A stretch of 64,000 bases of DNA from Melghirimyces thermohalophilus (lineage in GTDB: Bacteria; Bacillota; Bacilli; Thermoactinomycetales; DSM-45169), in contig NZ_FMZA01000008.1 of NCBI RefSeq assembly GCF_900102685.1, positions 100,746 through 164,745 of the forward strand, read 5' to 3'. This document shows, one piece after another, positions 28,082 through 37,386 of the stretch. Every line of letters begins with the position of its first letter. The first letter of the stretch is position 1. The position numbers and the translations under genes were made by a program. The notes below the pieces were generated by a model. That model was not told the origin of the DNA and did no database searches. It was given only the letters and a program-made list of their open reading frames with translations.

Positions 28082-28354
28082 TCATGAATAACGAATCCGA
28101 AAATCTTGAAAGCGATTGGTCGGTGTTTGATTCTGGGTTTCCAGTCGATCTACTGTTGACGCTGGGCTTCCTTTTCGGACGGCTTCCACAAATCGCTCCA
28201 TCTTAGAAGCTGGCGCTTGTGCGTCGATTTCCACTGTGCCGTCGGCGCGATTCCGCACCCAGCCCCGGACGCCCATACGAAGAGCAACCAGGCGGGTGTA
28301 TTGGCGAAAACCGACTCCCTGTACATGTCCGTGGACGATGATACGTTGTCTCAC
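28082..28354 (-). CDS. acyP: Acylphosphatase
   Basis: Small enzyme that hydrolyses acyl phosphates. 90 residues, standard length. Signature RIIVHGHVQGVGFRQYT with the catalytic Arg, then VRGWVRNRADGTVEI with the catalytic Asn. The GTG at 28354 follows AAAGGAGGAG. The open frame extends further upstream, but that part overlaps the recombinase gene and carries no homology. It is 16 nt downstream of the recombinase, so probably co-transcribed. Confidence 0.92.
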   Translation of the reverse strand: MRQRIIVHGHVQGVGFRQYTRLVALRMGVRGWVRNRADGTVEIDAQAPASKMERFVEAVRKGSPASTVDRLETQNQTPTNRFQDFRIRYS

Positions 28355-28370
28355 TTGGCTCCTCCTTTCT

Positions 28371-29456
28371 TTATAAAAGGTGATCCAACCGATCCAGGGC
28401 GGCATCCTGCTCCGAATTGATGACGTGGGTATATATTTGCGTGGTTTGAATGCTGGAGTGTCCCAGGATCTCCTGAACCACCCGCAAGTTCTCACCATTG
28501 GATAACAGAAGCGTGGCCAGGGTGTGCCGCAGTTTGTGGGGAGAAATGTTGGCGGTTTTAGGTGGCAGGTTGGCTTCCCGCACATATTTTTGTAAGGCCT
28601 CGGAGACGCCTTTCCGGCTGATCCGGGACCGATTTTTGTTGAGAAAGAGGGCCTGTTCGTGCCCAGGGGCGATTTGGTCTGTGGGACGCAGTTCCAGATA
28701 GCGCCGAAGGGCATCATAGGCGGTCTGGTTTAGCTTTAACATTCGTTCCTTTCCGCCTTTCCCCAGGATGATCACCCGGGCTGATTCTCCGTCAGTCTGA
28801 ATACTGTTCCGGTTTAAACCGACCAACTCGGAAACACGCATCCCGGTATTCAACAAGAGGAGTATCATGGCCCGATCCCGGGCTTCATACCAGATGATGC
28901 GTCGCCGTTTTTGTTTCCGGTGAAAGTCGCCGATGGCCTGTATCAGGCGGAGAGCTTCATCACTGGTGAGGAAAACCGGCACTTTTTTGCGATTGCGGGT
29001 TTTTAACGTAGCATCTCCATACTCCTGCATCGGATCCTTGTCCAACACTCCATTTTGCACCAGATAACGGAACAGGGAACGGAGCGAAGAACGCTTTCTC
29101 TCTTTTCCTGCGCGCGTATTTTCTCGATAGTGACGCCGTTCGACCCATTCTTCCCGGATTTCGCCGGTTTCGGGATCGGTCCGTTTGATTTTGGCGTGGA
29201 CGATCCGCTCGTAGCCGCCTTCCAGCCGACGGAAAAAGCGGCGTATGACCTGGGGTGTGACTGCATCCAGATCCAACCCCTTTTCGTCGAGGAAATCGAA
29301 AAAGAGCGCAAAATCATAGGCATAATTGGCGATGGTCTGTTTGCTCCGTTCGGCGCTGATCATCTCCAGAAAGAAATCTTGCACATCTTCAGGAAATCGG
29401 ATAATGATCCGGTTGATGTTTTCCGGCAGGCGCCGAGAAAAAGGAAATTGTGACAT
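28371..29456 (-). CDS. Tyrosine recombinase, XerC/XerD-like
   Basis: 361 residues: an N-terminal SAM-like DNA-binding domain (about 15-125, with an extra charged insertion EWVERRHYRENTRAGKERKR) and a C-terminal catalytic domain. Catalytic residues: Arg in TGMRVSELVGL, Lys in LGKGGKERM, HxxR in PHKLRHTLATLL, His in LGHSSIQTT and Tyr in YTHV. It is longer than XerC/D (about 300), so it is not simply the chromosome-dimer resolvase. GGAGG precedes the ATG at 29456. A perfect inverted repeat at 29523-29571 lies just upstream and may be its target. Confidence 0.85.
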   Translation of the reverse strand: MSQFPFSRRLPENINRIIIRFPEDVQDFFLEMISAERSKQTIANYAYDFALFFDFLDEKGLDLDAVTPQVIRRFFRRLEGGYERIVHAKIKRTDPETGEIREEWVERRHYRENTRAGKERKRSSLRSLFRYLVQNGVLDKDPMQEYGDATLKTRNRKKVPVFLTSDEALRLIQAIGDFHRKQKRRRIIWYEARDRAMILLLLNTGMRVSELVGLNRNSIQTDGESARVIILGKGGKERMLKLNQTAYDALRRYLELRPTDQIAPGHEQALFLNKNRSRISRKGVSEALQKYVREANLPPKTANISPHKLRHTLATLLLSNGENLRVVQEILGHSSIQTTQIYTHVINSEQDAALDRLDHLL

Positions 29457-29522
29457 ACCATGCCTCCGACGTTTTTTATTCATATATACCACGTAGACAC
29501 GGAAATTACCACCGGAATGAGG

Positions 29523-29571
29523 GAGATTTCTAACTTCCGATAATAGTACCGTATCGGAAGTTAGAAATCTC
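29523..29571. repeat. Perfect 20-bp inverted repeat upstream of the recombinase
   Basis: Arms 29523-29542 and 29552-29571 are exact complements, separated by a 9-nt centre (ATAGTACCG). This is the geometry of a tyrosine-recombinase core site: two arms around a short crossover region. It lies 67 nt before the recombinase start. No T-run follows, so it is not an ordinary terminator. Confidence 0.7.
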
Positions 29572-29588
29572 GCTAGATGGGATTTTTT

Positions 29589-29625
29589 AGGCCCTCAAAT
29601 TTGCGTTTTGAGGGCCTTTTATTTT
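29589..29625 (+). terminator. Plus-strand terminator with no obvious upstream gene
   Basis: Stem AGGCCCTCAAA with TTTGAGGGCCT, tail TTTTATTTT. No plus-strand gene lies immediately upstream, so it may end a short transcript that starts near the inverted repeat, or just block read-through. Confidence 0.6.
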
Positions 29626-29656
29626 AGGCAAAGGGGTAATGGTGCCCCGTCGATTT

Positions 29657-29878
29657 TCATTTTTGAGTGCTTGCCGGCATGTTTAACACTTCTCCCCATA
29701 TTAGCTGGATGTCCAGATTTCCACCGGGAACCAGGTCGTAGGGGGAACGCTCTTGCACTCGTTTGTAGGCTTTTCCCGCTGCCTCCAGACCAGTCTCTGC
29801 TTTGACGATGCACGGATGTTCCCAGACCGGAGATCCTTGCTCGTTAGTCTGAGTCACATGGATTCCCCATAGTTTCAT
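29657..29878 (-). CDS. Small protein of unknown function
   Basis: 73 residues from the ATG at 29878, with GAAGGAGG about 10 nt upstream; an ATG two codons earlier is possible. Soluble, with a conserved-looking start (MKLWGIHVTQTNEQGSPVWEHP). No family recognised. It is divergent from the recombinase gene at 30050. Confidence 0.5.
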   Translation of the reverse strand: MKLWGIHVTQTNEQGSPVWEHPCIVKAETGLEAAGKAYKRVQERSPYDLVPGGNLDIQLIWGEVLNMPASTQK

Positions 29879-30049
29879 ATACATTTCTCCTCCTTCGGTC
29901 TTTACAACTGATCTTACCAGAAGTCGCCCTCCTTGCATGCCAACTTTAACGTAAAAAGAACGGCTGTTTGGTACAATGGTAGCTGTACATAGCATGTAGC
30001 GCCATGATAAAGATAGCGTTTCCAAAGGAAGTAAAAAGGGAGTGATGAC

Positions 30050-31012
30050 ATGGATGAATTGATCACACGGAAGCGAGAGATCACTCCAGAAATGCAGCAG
30101 GTATTGGAGAAAGCAAGGGAGTATACGAAGCAATCCAAAGCAGCTAACACCACGCGAAGTTATCGTTCAGATTGGCGTCACTTTACCCAATGGTGCCAAG
30201 AGCGGGCTTTGAGTCCGTTGCCGGCAGAGGGGGAGACGGTGGCCCTATATCTGGCCGATTGGGCGGATCGACGCAAAACCTCTACCTTGCAGCGGAGATT
30301 GTCGGCGATCAGTCAGGCGCATCAGGCGGCTGGTTACGATTCCCCCACTCATGCGCATGTGGTTCGTTCCGTCTGGGCGGGGATTCGCCGCTCCAAAGGG
30401 AGCAGAGAAGAGGGGAAAGACCCTATTCTGGTGGAAGATTTGCGCCGGATCGTGCTGGCCCTGGATAATACCCTAACCGGAAAACGAGACCGTGCCTTGT
30501 TATTGATCGGCTTTGCCGGAGGATTCCGCCGTTCGGAGCTCGTCTCGATCGACTGTGAGGATCTACAAACCCTTCCCCGAGGAATAGCCATTCACCTTCG
30601 TCGATCCAAGACGGACCAAGAGATGCACGGGGAAAAGGTGGGGATACCGCGTGGATCCCGACGAGAGACTTGCCCAGTGCTTGCTCTGGAGGAATGGTTG
30701 CAAGAGGCAGAGATCCATTCGGGGCCTGTGTTTCGGCCAATCAACCGTCATGGCCAAGTGAGGAACCGGCGCTTAAGTGATCGCTCGGTCGCACTGATCG
30801 TGAAAAAGGCAGCGGAATCCATCGGATTGGACCCTCGCCGCTTTGCCGGCCACAGCCTGCGGTCAGGGATTGCCACTTCTGCAGCCATGGCCGGCAAAGA
30901 CGAGCGGTCGATCATGAAGCAGACCCGGCACAAGTCGACGCACATGGTCCGTCGCTATATTCGGGAGGGAGAATTGTTTAGCGATAATGCTGCCTCGGAC
31001 CTGGGGTTGTAA
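30050..31012 (+). CDS. Tyrosine recombinase/phage-type integrase
   Basis: 320 residues. The N-terminal core-binding domain (about 10-110) has TTRSYRSDWRHFTQWC. The catalytic domain has Arg in GGFRRSELVS, Lys in RRSKTDQ, HxxR in GHSLRSGIATS, His in TRHKSTHMV and Tyr in RRYIREGELF. Similar proteins are encoded on plasmids and integrated elements, but no attachment repeats were found. It points away from the recombinase at 28371. A possible extended -10 TACAAT lies at about 29970. Confidence 0.85.
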   Translation: MDELITRKREITPEMQQVLEKAREYTKQSKAANTTRSYRSDWRHFTQWCQERALSPLPAEGETVALYLADWADRRKTSTLQRRLSAISQAHQAAGYDSPTHAHVVRSVWAGIRRSKGSREEGKDPILVEDLRRIVLALDNTLTGKRDRALLLIGFAGGFRRSELVSIDCEDLQTLPRGIAIHLRRSKTDQEMHGEKVGIPRGSRRETCPVLALEEWLQEAEIHSGPVFRPINRHGQVRNRRLSDRSVALIVKKAAESIGLDPRRFAGHSLRSGIATSAAMAGKDERSIMKQTRHKSTHMVRRYIREGELFSDNAASDLGL

Positions 31013-31046
31013 AAAGCAGCGGAGATGGATGTTCCCGCTGCTTTTT
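31011..31046 (+). terminator. Terminator after the integrase gene
   Basis: Stem AAAAAGCAGCGG with CCGCTGCTTTTT around a 12-nt loop, immediately after the stop codon. Confidence 0.85.
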
Positions 31047-31113
31047 ACGTATGAACGATCCCCTTTCCGCTCACACTACCCAGATGGAACGGCTTGGCTG
31101 GAAAGGGGAATCG

Positions 31114-32745
31114 ATGTTGGAGAAAGGCTGGATCCATCCCGATTTGGAGGACTTCTTTTCCTCTGAGATGAATCGGCGGGACTTTTTAAAATCCGCAGGC
31201 AAAGTGGCGATGTTTGCCCTGGGATTCACCCTTTTTAATCCCCTGCCCGACATCCCGCTCCAGGCGGCACCTCGCTTTTCGCTGTATCCTTTCACGCTGG
31301 GAGTCGCTTCTGGCGATCCGCTTCCCGATTCCGTGGTGTTATGGACTCGTCTCGCAACGGACCCGTTGAACGGCGGGGGGTATCCGCCTTATAACATCCC
31401 GGTCAAGTGGGAGATCGCTGAGGATGAACGCTTCCAGCGGGTGGTACAAACCGGAACAACGGTCGCTCGGCCAGAACTGGGGCACTCCGTCCATGTGGAT
31501 GTCAATGGTCTGAAACCGGGACACGAGTATTGGTATCGGTTTAAGTCCGGTTCGGAAATCAGTCCGGTGGGGCGGACCAAAACCGCTCCGTCCCCACAAT
31601 CTCGCTTAACGGATTTCACTTTCGCCTTTGCATCCTGTCAGCAATTTGAACACGGTTATTATACCGCCTACCGTCACATGGCCAGAGAAGATCTCGATCT
31701 TGTGGTCCATTTGGGGGATTACATATACGAATACGGACCCCACCGTTATATCGCATCCGGCGGAAACATCCGCAAGCATCATGGTCGGGAGACCAAAACC
31801 TTGGCCGATTATCGGAACCGTTATGCCCAGTACCGTTCGGACGAAGATTTGAAGGCAGCTCATGCGAACTTTCCGTGGCTTGTCGTCTGGGATGACCATG
31901 AAGTACAGAACAATTACGCAGCTCAGATGCCGGAGCGGGGGCGAGGGGGGAAAGATTTCCTGCGGAGACGAGCGGCTGCATACCAGGCATATTACGAGCA
32001 TATGCCTCTGCGTCGGAGCTCTCTTCCGATCGGTCCCGACATGCGCCTTTATCGACGGTTTACCTTTGGGGATTTGGTGGAGTTTAACCTCTTGGATACG
32101 CGACAGTATCGGGATAACCAAGTGAGCAATGCTAAATGGTCCCCACCCGGGATGCGATCAACTGCACAAAACCGGAGCATATTGGGGCAAAAACAGGAGC
32201 AGTGGCTGATGGAGGGGCTCAAACATTCCAGAGCTCGTTGGAATCTTCTAGCGCAGCAAGTTTTTTTCTCACAACGGGTTTGGCGAGAGGGAAACCAGCG
32301 CTTGCTCAATATGGATACGTGGGATGGTTATGCCGCCTCCCGCCATCGGTTGCTTCAATTTCTCGCTCAGGAGAAGATCTCCAATCCAGTGGTGATCACG
32401 GGGGATGTTCATTCCAGCTGGGCTTGTGATTTAAAAACCGATTTTGGTGATCATCGGTCGGAAACGGTGGGGGTGGAATTTGTCGGCACCTCCATTACCT
32501 CCGGCGGAGATGGGAGCGATACTCTTCGTAGTGCCCGGCGGATGCTGAGGGACAATCCTCATATTCGTTTTTTCAACAACCGACGCGGCTATGTCCGCTG
32601 CCGATTGACTCGCAATTATTGTCTCACTGACTATCGGGTGGTCCCCTATGTAAGCCGTCCCCATGCTCCTATCGTCACTCGAGCTTCATTTGCTGTTGAA
32701 CACGGCAAGCCGGGGATTCAAACGGCTGGCACATTCGATAGATGA
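31114..32745 (+). CDS. phoD: PhoD-type alkaline phosphatase/phosphodiesterase
   Basis: Exported metallo-phosphoesterase that releases phosphate from organic esters outside the cell. 543 residues. A Tat signal NRRDFLKSAGKVAMFALG is followed by the N-terminal PhoD_N beta domain (about 60-150) and the catalytic domain with HLGDYIYEYG, VWDDHEVQNN and ITGDVHSSWACD (Fe/Ca ligands). The ATG at 31114 is preceded by AAAGGGGA; an ATG at 31051 would extend the signal region by 21 residues. No Pho box was identified. Confidence 0.93.
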   Translation: MLEKGWIHPDLEDFFSSEMNRRDFLKSAGKVAMFALGFTLFNPLPDIPLQAAPRFSLYPFTLGVASGDPLPDSVVLWTRLATDPLNGGGYPPYNIPVKWEIAEDERFQRVVQTGTTVARPELGHSVHVDVNGLKPGHEYWYRFKSGSEISPVGRTKTAPSPQSRLTDFTFAFASCQQFEHGYYTAYRHMAREDLDLVVHLGDYIYEYGPHRYIASGGNIRKHHGRETKTLADYRNRYAQYRSDEDLKAAHANFPWLVVWDDHEVQNNYAAQMPERGRGGKDFLRRRAAAYQAYYEHMPLRRSSLPIGPDMRLYRRFTFGDLVEFNLLDTRQYRDNQVSNAKWSPPGMRSTAQNRSILGQKQEQWLMEGLKHSRARWNLLAQQVFFSQRVWREGNQRLLNMDTWDGYAASRHRLLQFLAQEKISNPVVITGDVHSSWACDLKTDFGDHRSETVGVEFVGTSITSGGDGSDTLRSARRMLRDNPHIRFFNNRRGYVRCRLTRNYCLTDYRVVPYVSRPHAPIVTRASFAVEHGKPGIQTAGTFDR

Positions 32746-32746
32746 T

Positions 32747-32779
32747 AAAACCGATCCCCCGATGGGAGGGGATCGGTTT
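32747..32779. terminator. Bidirectional terminator after phoD
   Basis: Stem AAACCGATCCCC with GGGGATCGGTTT, loop of about 8 nt. It lies between convergent phoD and the MFS gene. Confidence 0.75.
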
Positions 32780-32787
32780 GGCTTGGC

Positions 32788-33974
32788 TTATGTTGCTTGT
32801 TGTTGTGGAGGCAGGCGCCAGGTGAGGGGGAAAGCGAGCAAAATCAACCCCGTAATCAAGTTGATCACCCCGATCCACCCCAAATGGAACCAAAACCATC
32901 CGCCAAGCGTGCCCGACACACTCGAGCCCAAGTAATAAAAGAAGAGATAGAGGGAAGAAGCTTGCGCCTTGGCTGTTTTGGCTTTTTACCCACCCAACCG
33001 CTGGCGACGGAATGGGATCCGAAAAAGCCGAAAGTAAACATGGCCAGTCCGATCACTTTACACCAGAGGAGAGGGGAGAGTGTAAGTGCAGCTCCTACCA
33101 ACATCAGGATCAGTCCGAACCACAGTACGTTGCGACGTCCCCTGCGGTCTGCTCCTTTACCCATCCAGGCAGCACTTACCGTCCCGGTCAGGTAAACCAC
33201 AAAGATCCATCCTACTACCGTTTGGCTCAGATTATAGGGGGGTGCGAGTAGCTGGAATCCAATATAGTTAAACATAGTTACAAAGCTTCCCATCAAGATA
33301 AAGGAGACGGCAAACAGACGTAAAAGCGCTGGATCTTTCAAATGCCGTCCCAAGGATCGAGTCAGTTGTCCCACATCGGGTCGGCGCGCTTGGAAATGCG
33401 TGGAGGAAGGAAGTTTCCACCAAAACCAAAAACTGAGAAAAAGGCTGATTCCGCCAATCACTGCCATAGCCAGCCGCCAGGAAAAAAAGTCTGTCAGGGA
33501 ACCGGTCAAAACGCGCCCGGCCAAACCGCCGATGGAATTCCCGCTGATATACAGTCCCATCGCCACCCCGAGGCTGCCCGGGTCAATCTCTTCTCCCAGG
33601 TAGGCCATGGCAACTGCCGGCAGTCCGGCTAATACAACACCTTGGAACAACCGAAATAGAAGGAGAGAAGAAAAGTCCGGGCTCCAGGCAGTGGCCATCG
33701 CCAACAAAGAAGAGAGCAGAAGGGAAACCACCATGACGGGTTTCCGTCCCCAGCTCTCTGACAAAGATCCGAGTATCAGCATAGAAACGGCAAGGGCTGC
33801 CGTCGATACGGATAAAGCAAGGCTCCCCATTGCGGGGGAGACGTTAAATTCCTGAGAGAAGACGGGGATCAATGGTTGTACATCATACAAAATGGAGAAG
33901 GTGACAAACCCACCGGCAAATAACGCCCAAATAGCCCGCCGAAATGCGGGGGTCCCTTCCACGAGGTAATTCAT
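32788..33974 (-). pseudogene. MFS transporter with a 3' frameshift (Bcr/YnfM-like)
   Basis: Codes for a 12-helix major-facilitator transporter with the SESWGRKPVMV loop 2-3 motif. In the current frame it ends at 32865 with a polar, non-membrane tail. After the A5 run on the minus strand (32983-32987), the next frame continues the family sequence (KTAKAQASSLYLFFYYLGSS...) through the last two helices to a TAA at 32788. One missing base explains this. It could be a mutation, phase variation or a sequencing error in a homopolymer. The substrate is unknown. Confidence 0.75.
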
Positions 33975-34015
33975 GGTGTTAGACTTCCTCCCCGTTTTGC
34001 TTTTTAATACCCCCT

Positions 34016-34045
34016 ATTATAACGCTGATGGCGCAATCCTTCCAA
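34016..34045 (-). promoter_or_regulatory. Promoter of the MFS gene
   Basis: On the minus strand, -35 TTGGAA (34040-34045), 18-nt spacer and -10 TATAAT (34016-34021), about 40 nt before the ATG. Confidence 0.6.
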
Positions 34046-34390
34046 TACTATAGAGACGTTCGAGATAGACCAGACTACTCAGGGGCACGAGAAGATTGAG
34101 AGGAGAACCCTTCGTCTGCGGAACCCGGCAAACGTTGCAACAGACGGTGCATGAAGTCGAACTTTCTGTGGAGGATGTGTATCTCACCTATGTGTTGAAG
34201 CGTCGGGCCACTCGGGCTTACGACAAAAAGCAGGACCGACAAGCTTACCGGGCACACCTTGAACAGCAACTACGGACAAAGTCCCCGTTGTTTGTCATCT
34301 ATGGACTCGATTTCTTCAGGACTGGCAGATGCTTGCTGATCGCTATTTTAGGGAAAAGGAATTGAGAATCATCAATGGGAGGGATGGCGG
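34046..34390. other. Intergenic stretch without a supported gene
   Basis: A plus-strand frame from 34096 to 34365 encodes an alpha-helical, Lys/Arg-rich stretch (SVEDVYLTYVLKRRATRAY) but lacks a convincing ribosome-binding site and family match. It may be a gene relic. The end of the stretch carries the GGGAGGG site of the SDR gene. Confidence 0.3.
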
Positions 34391-35194
34391 ATGAACGCTG
34401 TATTTTCTAAAGATGCTCTAAAAGGAAAAACGGCCCTGGTGACTGGTGCTACTGGCGGGATCGGGAGGGCGATCGCCAAACAACTCAATAGCTTGGGAGC
34501 TAACCTGCTGTTGACGGGCCGCAAAGCTGACTTGTTGGAAGAGATACGAAACGAACTGGTTGCCGATGGAAAGTCCGGGACCATTGCAACTGTGACAGCG
34601 GATTTGACAGAGGACGGCGGACGTGAAGCTGTCGTTCGGCAAGCCTCCGATTCCTTCGGAGGAATCGATATTTTGATCAACAACGCCGGCACTTTTGCCA
34701 ATGCCTTGTTGGAAGAAGTAAAGGAAGAAGAACTGGAATGGGTGATGAAGGTAAACTTCACCTCCGTCGTGATGCTAACTCGGAAGGTTTATGAAGAGAT
34801 GAAGCGGAAAGGATCCGGAAAGATTATCCAAATCTCCTCCTTGTCAGGAATGCGCGGGTGGGAAGGAGGAACCCTTTATGCATCCTCTAAATTCGCTTTG
34901 AACGGGTTTACCCAATGCCTCGCGGTGGAAGCTGCTAAACATGGGGTTCAAGTTAATGCGGTCGCCCCTGGGTTTGTGGAGACGGATATGGCGAAGCGAT
35001 CTATCGGGGCCAAAGCAAAACGGGCAGGTCTCTCTTTGGAAGAGATGTGGCACAAGATGGAGCAAGGGTTACCTACAGGACGCTTGACCACACCGGAAGA
35101 AGTAGCCCATGCAGTGGCATTTCTCAGTATCCAAGGGATCGACAATATGACCGGAACCTATCTGCGCATCTCTGGTGGCGGTCTTTTGGGTTAA
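34391..35194 (+). CDS. Short-chain dehydrogenase/reductase
   Basis: 267 residues with a classical SDR Rossmann fold: cofactor motif GATGGIGRAIA, NNAG, active-site serine in ISSLSGMRG, and YASSKFAL carrying the catalytic Tyr and Lys. The C-terminus ends in an SGGGLLG loop. A preference for NADP is suggested by the TGRK turn after beta-2. FabG- or YqjQ-like; substrate unknown. It is a single-gene unit. Confidence 0.85.
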   Translation: MNAVFSKDALKGKTALVTGATGGIGRAIAKQLNSLGANLLLTGRKADLLEEIRNELVADGKSGTIATVTADLTEDGGREAVVRQASDSFGGIDILINNAGTFANALLEEVKEEELEWVMKVNFTSVVMLTRKVYEEMKRKGSGKIIQISSLSGMRGWEGGTLYASSKFALNGFTQCLAVEAAKHGVQVNAVAPGFVETDMAKRSIGAKAKRAGLSLEEMWHKMEQGLPTGRLTTPEEVAHAVAFLSIQGIDNMTGTYLRISGGGLLG

Positions 35195-35453
35195 CCCTCC
35201 AAATATAGTCAAATGGTGACCAAATGAGTGGCAGATGGAGTACCATGGACGAGGGAGGGCTTGGTGGTCCTTGGTCGTCGCTCCTCCATAAGGGGTAAGT
35301 GGCGGGTGGACACTGTCAGAAAAACCAAACCAATCCGCCGGTCAGTTGTGCATATGTAAATGACCCCTTACTGCAAAATCTAAAGAGTATCAATTTTTTT
35401 GAAGGATATATCCAACTGGCAATAGAATATAAATGTATTAGGAGGGTGATAAC

Positions 35454-37166
35454 ATGAGTCAAAGCATGGAAGTATTAGACGAAAAGAAATTTGCTCGTTA
35501 CCCACAACAACCTCACGGTGGGAAATTAGTGAATCGCGTTCTTACGGGTAAAGAACGTGATGAAGCAATGGAAAGAGCAAAACAGATGCCAATGATTATG
35601 GTGGATTTGGAGGCTGTCATTACACTTGAAATGATCGCTACTGGAGTATTGTCTCCTAATGAAGGTTTTATGGTGGAGGAGGATTACAAGTCCGTACTTA
35701 CGGATGGACGATTAAAAAATGGGGTTGTTTGGCCAGTACCGCTGAGTTTTGCACCAATTGGCGAGCGCAATCAACAAATTATTAAAACCTTATCAGTAGG
35801 GGATGAGGTAGCCCTTGTGGATGACACAAGAGAGCCAGTTGCTATTCTGAAATTGGAGGATATCTTTCATTATGATCGGGATTTCCGTGCATTTCATCTT
35901 TTCGGTACCACTGACCGCAGCCATCCAGGTGTAAACTCCATTTATAGACGGATGGGTGATACAGCATTAGGTGGTCCAATTCAATTGCTTCGTCGGGTTC
36001 ATTGGGGTCCATTTGAAGATATCAGAATGGAGCCAAAGGAAACGTGGAAACTATTTTACGAGGAGAAGAAGTTTAAATCGGTTGGAGGGTTTATCACTGG
36101 TGCAAATCCTTTACACCGTGGACACGAGTATATTCATCGAAACGCATTAGAAGAGCTGGATGGTTTATTTGTGCAACCTCTAGTGGAGATGGCAAAACGT
36201 GAATATACGCGGCATGAGTTTCGGATGTTGTCTTACCGTAGTGTGTTGGAGACTTATTATCCGAAAGAAAGAACACTTCTTGCACCATTAAGGGTTACAT
36301 ATATTTTCGCAGGCCCACGAGAAGCAGTATTGCATGCCTTAATTATGAAAAACTACGGGTGTACTCATGCGCTCATTGGGCGAGACCACGCAGGTATTGG
36401 GGACTTTTATGATAAATACGCAAGTCATAATATCTTTGATGAATATACTGCAGATGAAATAGGAATTGATGTCCGACTGTTCCATGAAGTATTTTATTGC
36501 ACACGTTGTGATGCCCAGGCAACTGACCAAACGTGTCCGCACGATGAGCAGTATCGAATTAATATTTCTGGTACGGGTATTAGGGAATTGTTGCGTTACG
36601 GTGTGTTGCCACCAAAAGAAATTGTCAGACCCGAATCAGCCCGAATTGCGATGCAAGGTGTCCAACCAAAAGGTGTTGATGAGAACAATCAGGCCATCTC
36701 ACCAGTTGGTAAGACGATAAAAAGCATTTTCCCATATTATTTAACAAGGTCTAAAATTGGTGGACCCAAGCGAAAAACGCCTCTCAAGGTTGAAGAACTG
36801 ACAATAGAAGATTTAGAGGCAGTTATTACGGATGCTCGCGAGAATGCTGATAGAATCTACAAAGAAATATATAATGAATTTAGTAGTGTTTCAGACACGC
36901 TTCGTTCCGTGCAGCCTGATTGGGTAGCATCTGCTCGTGAATCTATCTATAAACAACAAGAAATGGTGATTGACTATTTAGAGGAAAAGACAAATAAAGC
37001 GCCGGAGAAGGCATCAGATGAATTTATGTATCAAGATAAGGAAGAAGCCGAGCACGAATTACAAGTAGCACGGAAAATTATCGACGATATTCCGTCACCG
37101 CTTCGTGCAGAGGATCTTAAATACCGCATATGGAACTCACTCCCATACAACCGCTATCGTGGATAA
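35454..37166 (+). CDS. sat: Sulfate adenylyltransferase-like protein with C-terminal extension
   Basis: 570 residues. About 1-390 is an ATP-sulfurylase: PUA-like N-domain (LSPNEGFMVEEDY) then the catalytic domain with GRDHAGIGDFY and ISGTGIRELL, plus CTRCDA and CPHDEQ that could bind zinc. The usual QTRNP-x-H motif reads TGANPLHRGH (215-224), so the catalytic arginine is absent. Residues about 390-570 form a charged helical extension not seen in standard Sat. The gene is AT-rich relative to its neighbours, and no other sulfate-assimilation gene is adjacent. Transfer from another Firmicute is likely. TAGGAGGGTGAT precedes the ATG. Confidence 0.85.
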   Translation: MSQSMEVLDEKKFARYPQQPHGGKLVNRVLTGKERDEAMERAKQMPMIMVDLEAVITLEMIATGVLSPNEGFMVEEDYKSVLTDGRLKNGVVWPVPLSFAPIGERNQQIIKTLSVGDEVALVDDTREPVAILKLEDIFHYDRDFRAFHLFGTTDRSHPGVNSIYRRMGDTALGGPIQLLRRVHWGPFEDIRMEPKETWKLFYEEKKFKSVGGFITGANPLHRGHEYIHRNALEELDGLFVQPLVEMAKREYTRHEFRMLSYRSVLETYYPKERTLLAPLRVTYIFAGPREAVLHALIMKNYGCTHALIGRDHAGIGDFYDKYASHNIFDEYTADEIGIDVRLFHEVFYCTRCDAQATDQTCPHDEQYRINISGTGIRELLRYGVLPPKEIVRPESARIAMQGVQPKGVDENNQAISPVGKTIKSIFPYYLTRSKIGGPKRKTPLKVEELTIEDLEAVITDARENADRIYKEIYNEFSSVSDTLRSVQPDWVASARESIYKQQEMVIDYLEEKTNKAPEKASDEFMYQDKEEAEHELQVARKIIDDIPSPLRAEDLKYRIWNSLPYNRYRG

Positions 37167-37195
37167 TGGACGAAGAGTCGTAATAAAAATCCCAA

Positions 37196-37239
37196 ACACT
37201 CACAAATGTTGTTAAATCAATATTTGTGAGTGTTTTTTG
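37196..37239 (+). terminator. Terminator after sat
   Basis: Stem ACACTCACAAAT with ATTTGTGAGTGT, followed by TTTTTTG. Confidence 0.85.
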
Positions 37240-37356
37240 TTTTTTGAATGCACGGTTGCACCTTGTCAACTCTGGATCCCGACAATTCCAATATAAACAA
37301 TAAATGGGTCAATATATGAGCGGATTACGGCACCAGGCCATCCCTTCTTTATATAT

Positions 37357-37386
37357 AACGTTACAAAATCATTATTTTGTAACGTT
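37357..37386. repeat. Perfect 13-bp hairpin in a gene-poor stretch
   Basis: Arms AACGTTACAAAAT (37357-37369) and complement (37374-37386) with a 4-nt loop. It lies in the 320-nt interval between sat and the DUF1360 gene, which otherwise holds only an unconvincing 78-codon minus-strand frame. No T-tail, so an operator or a relic is as likely as a terminator. Confidence 0.5.

Noticed and set aside
28355..28717. N-terminal extension of the acylphosphatase frame
   Set aside because: It overlaps the recombinase gene on the same strand in another frame, lacks homology, and the GTG at 28354 has a strong ribosome-binding site.
34096..34365. 89-codon plus-strand gene upstream of the SDR
   Set aside because: Weak start context and no recognised family; may be a relic.
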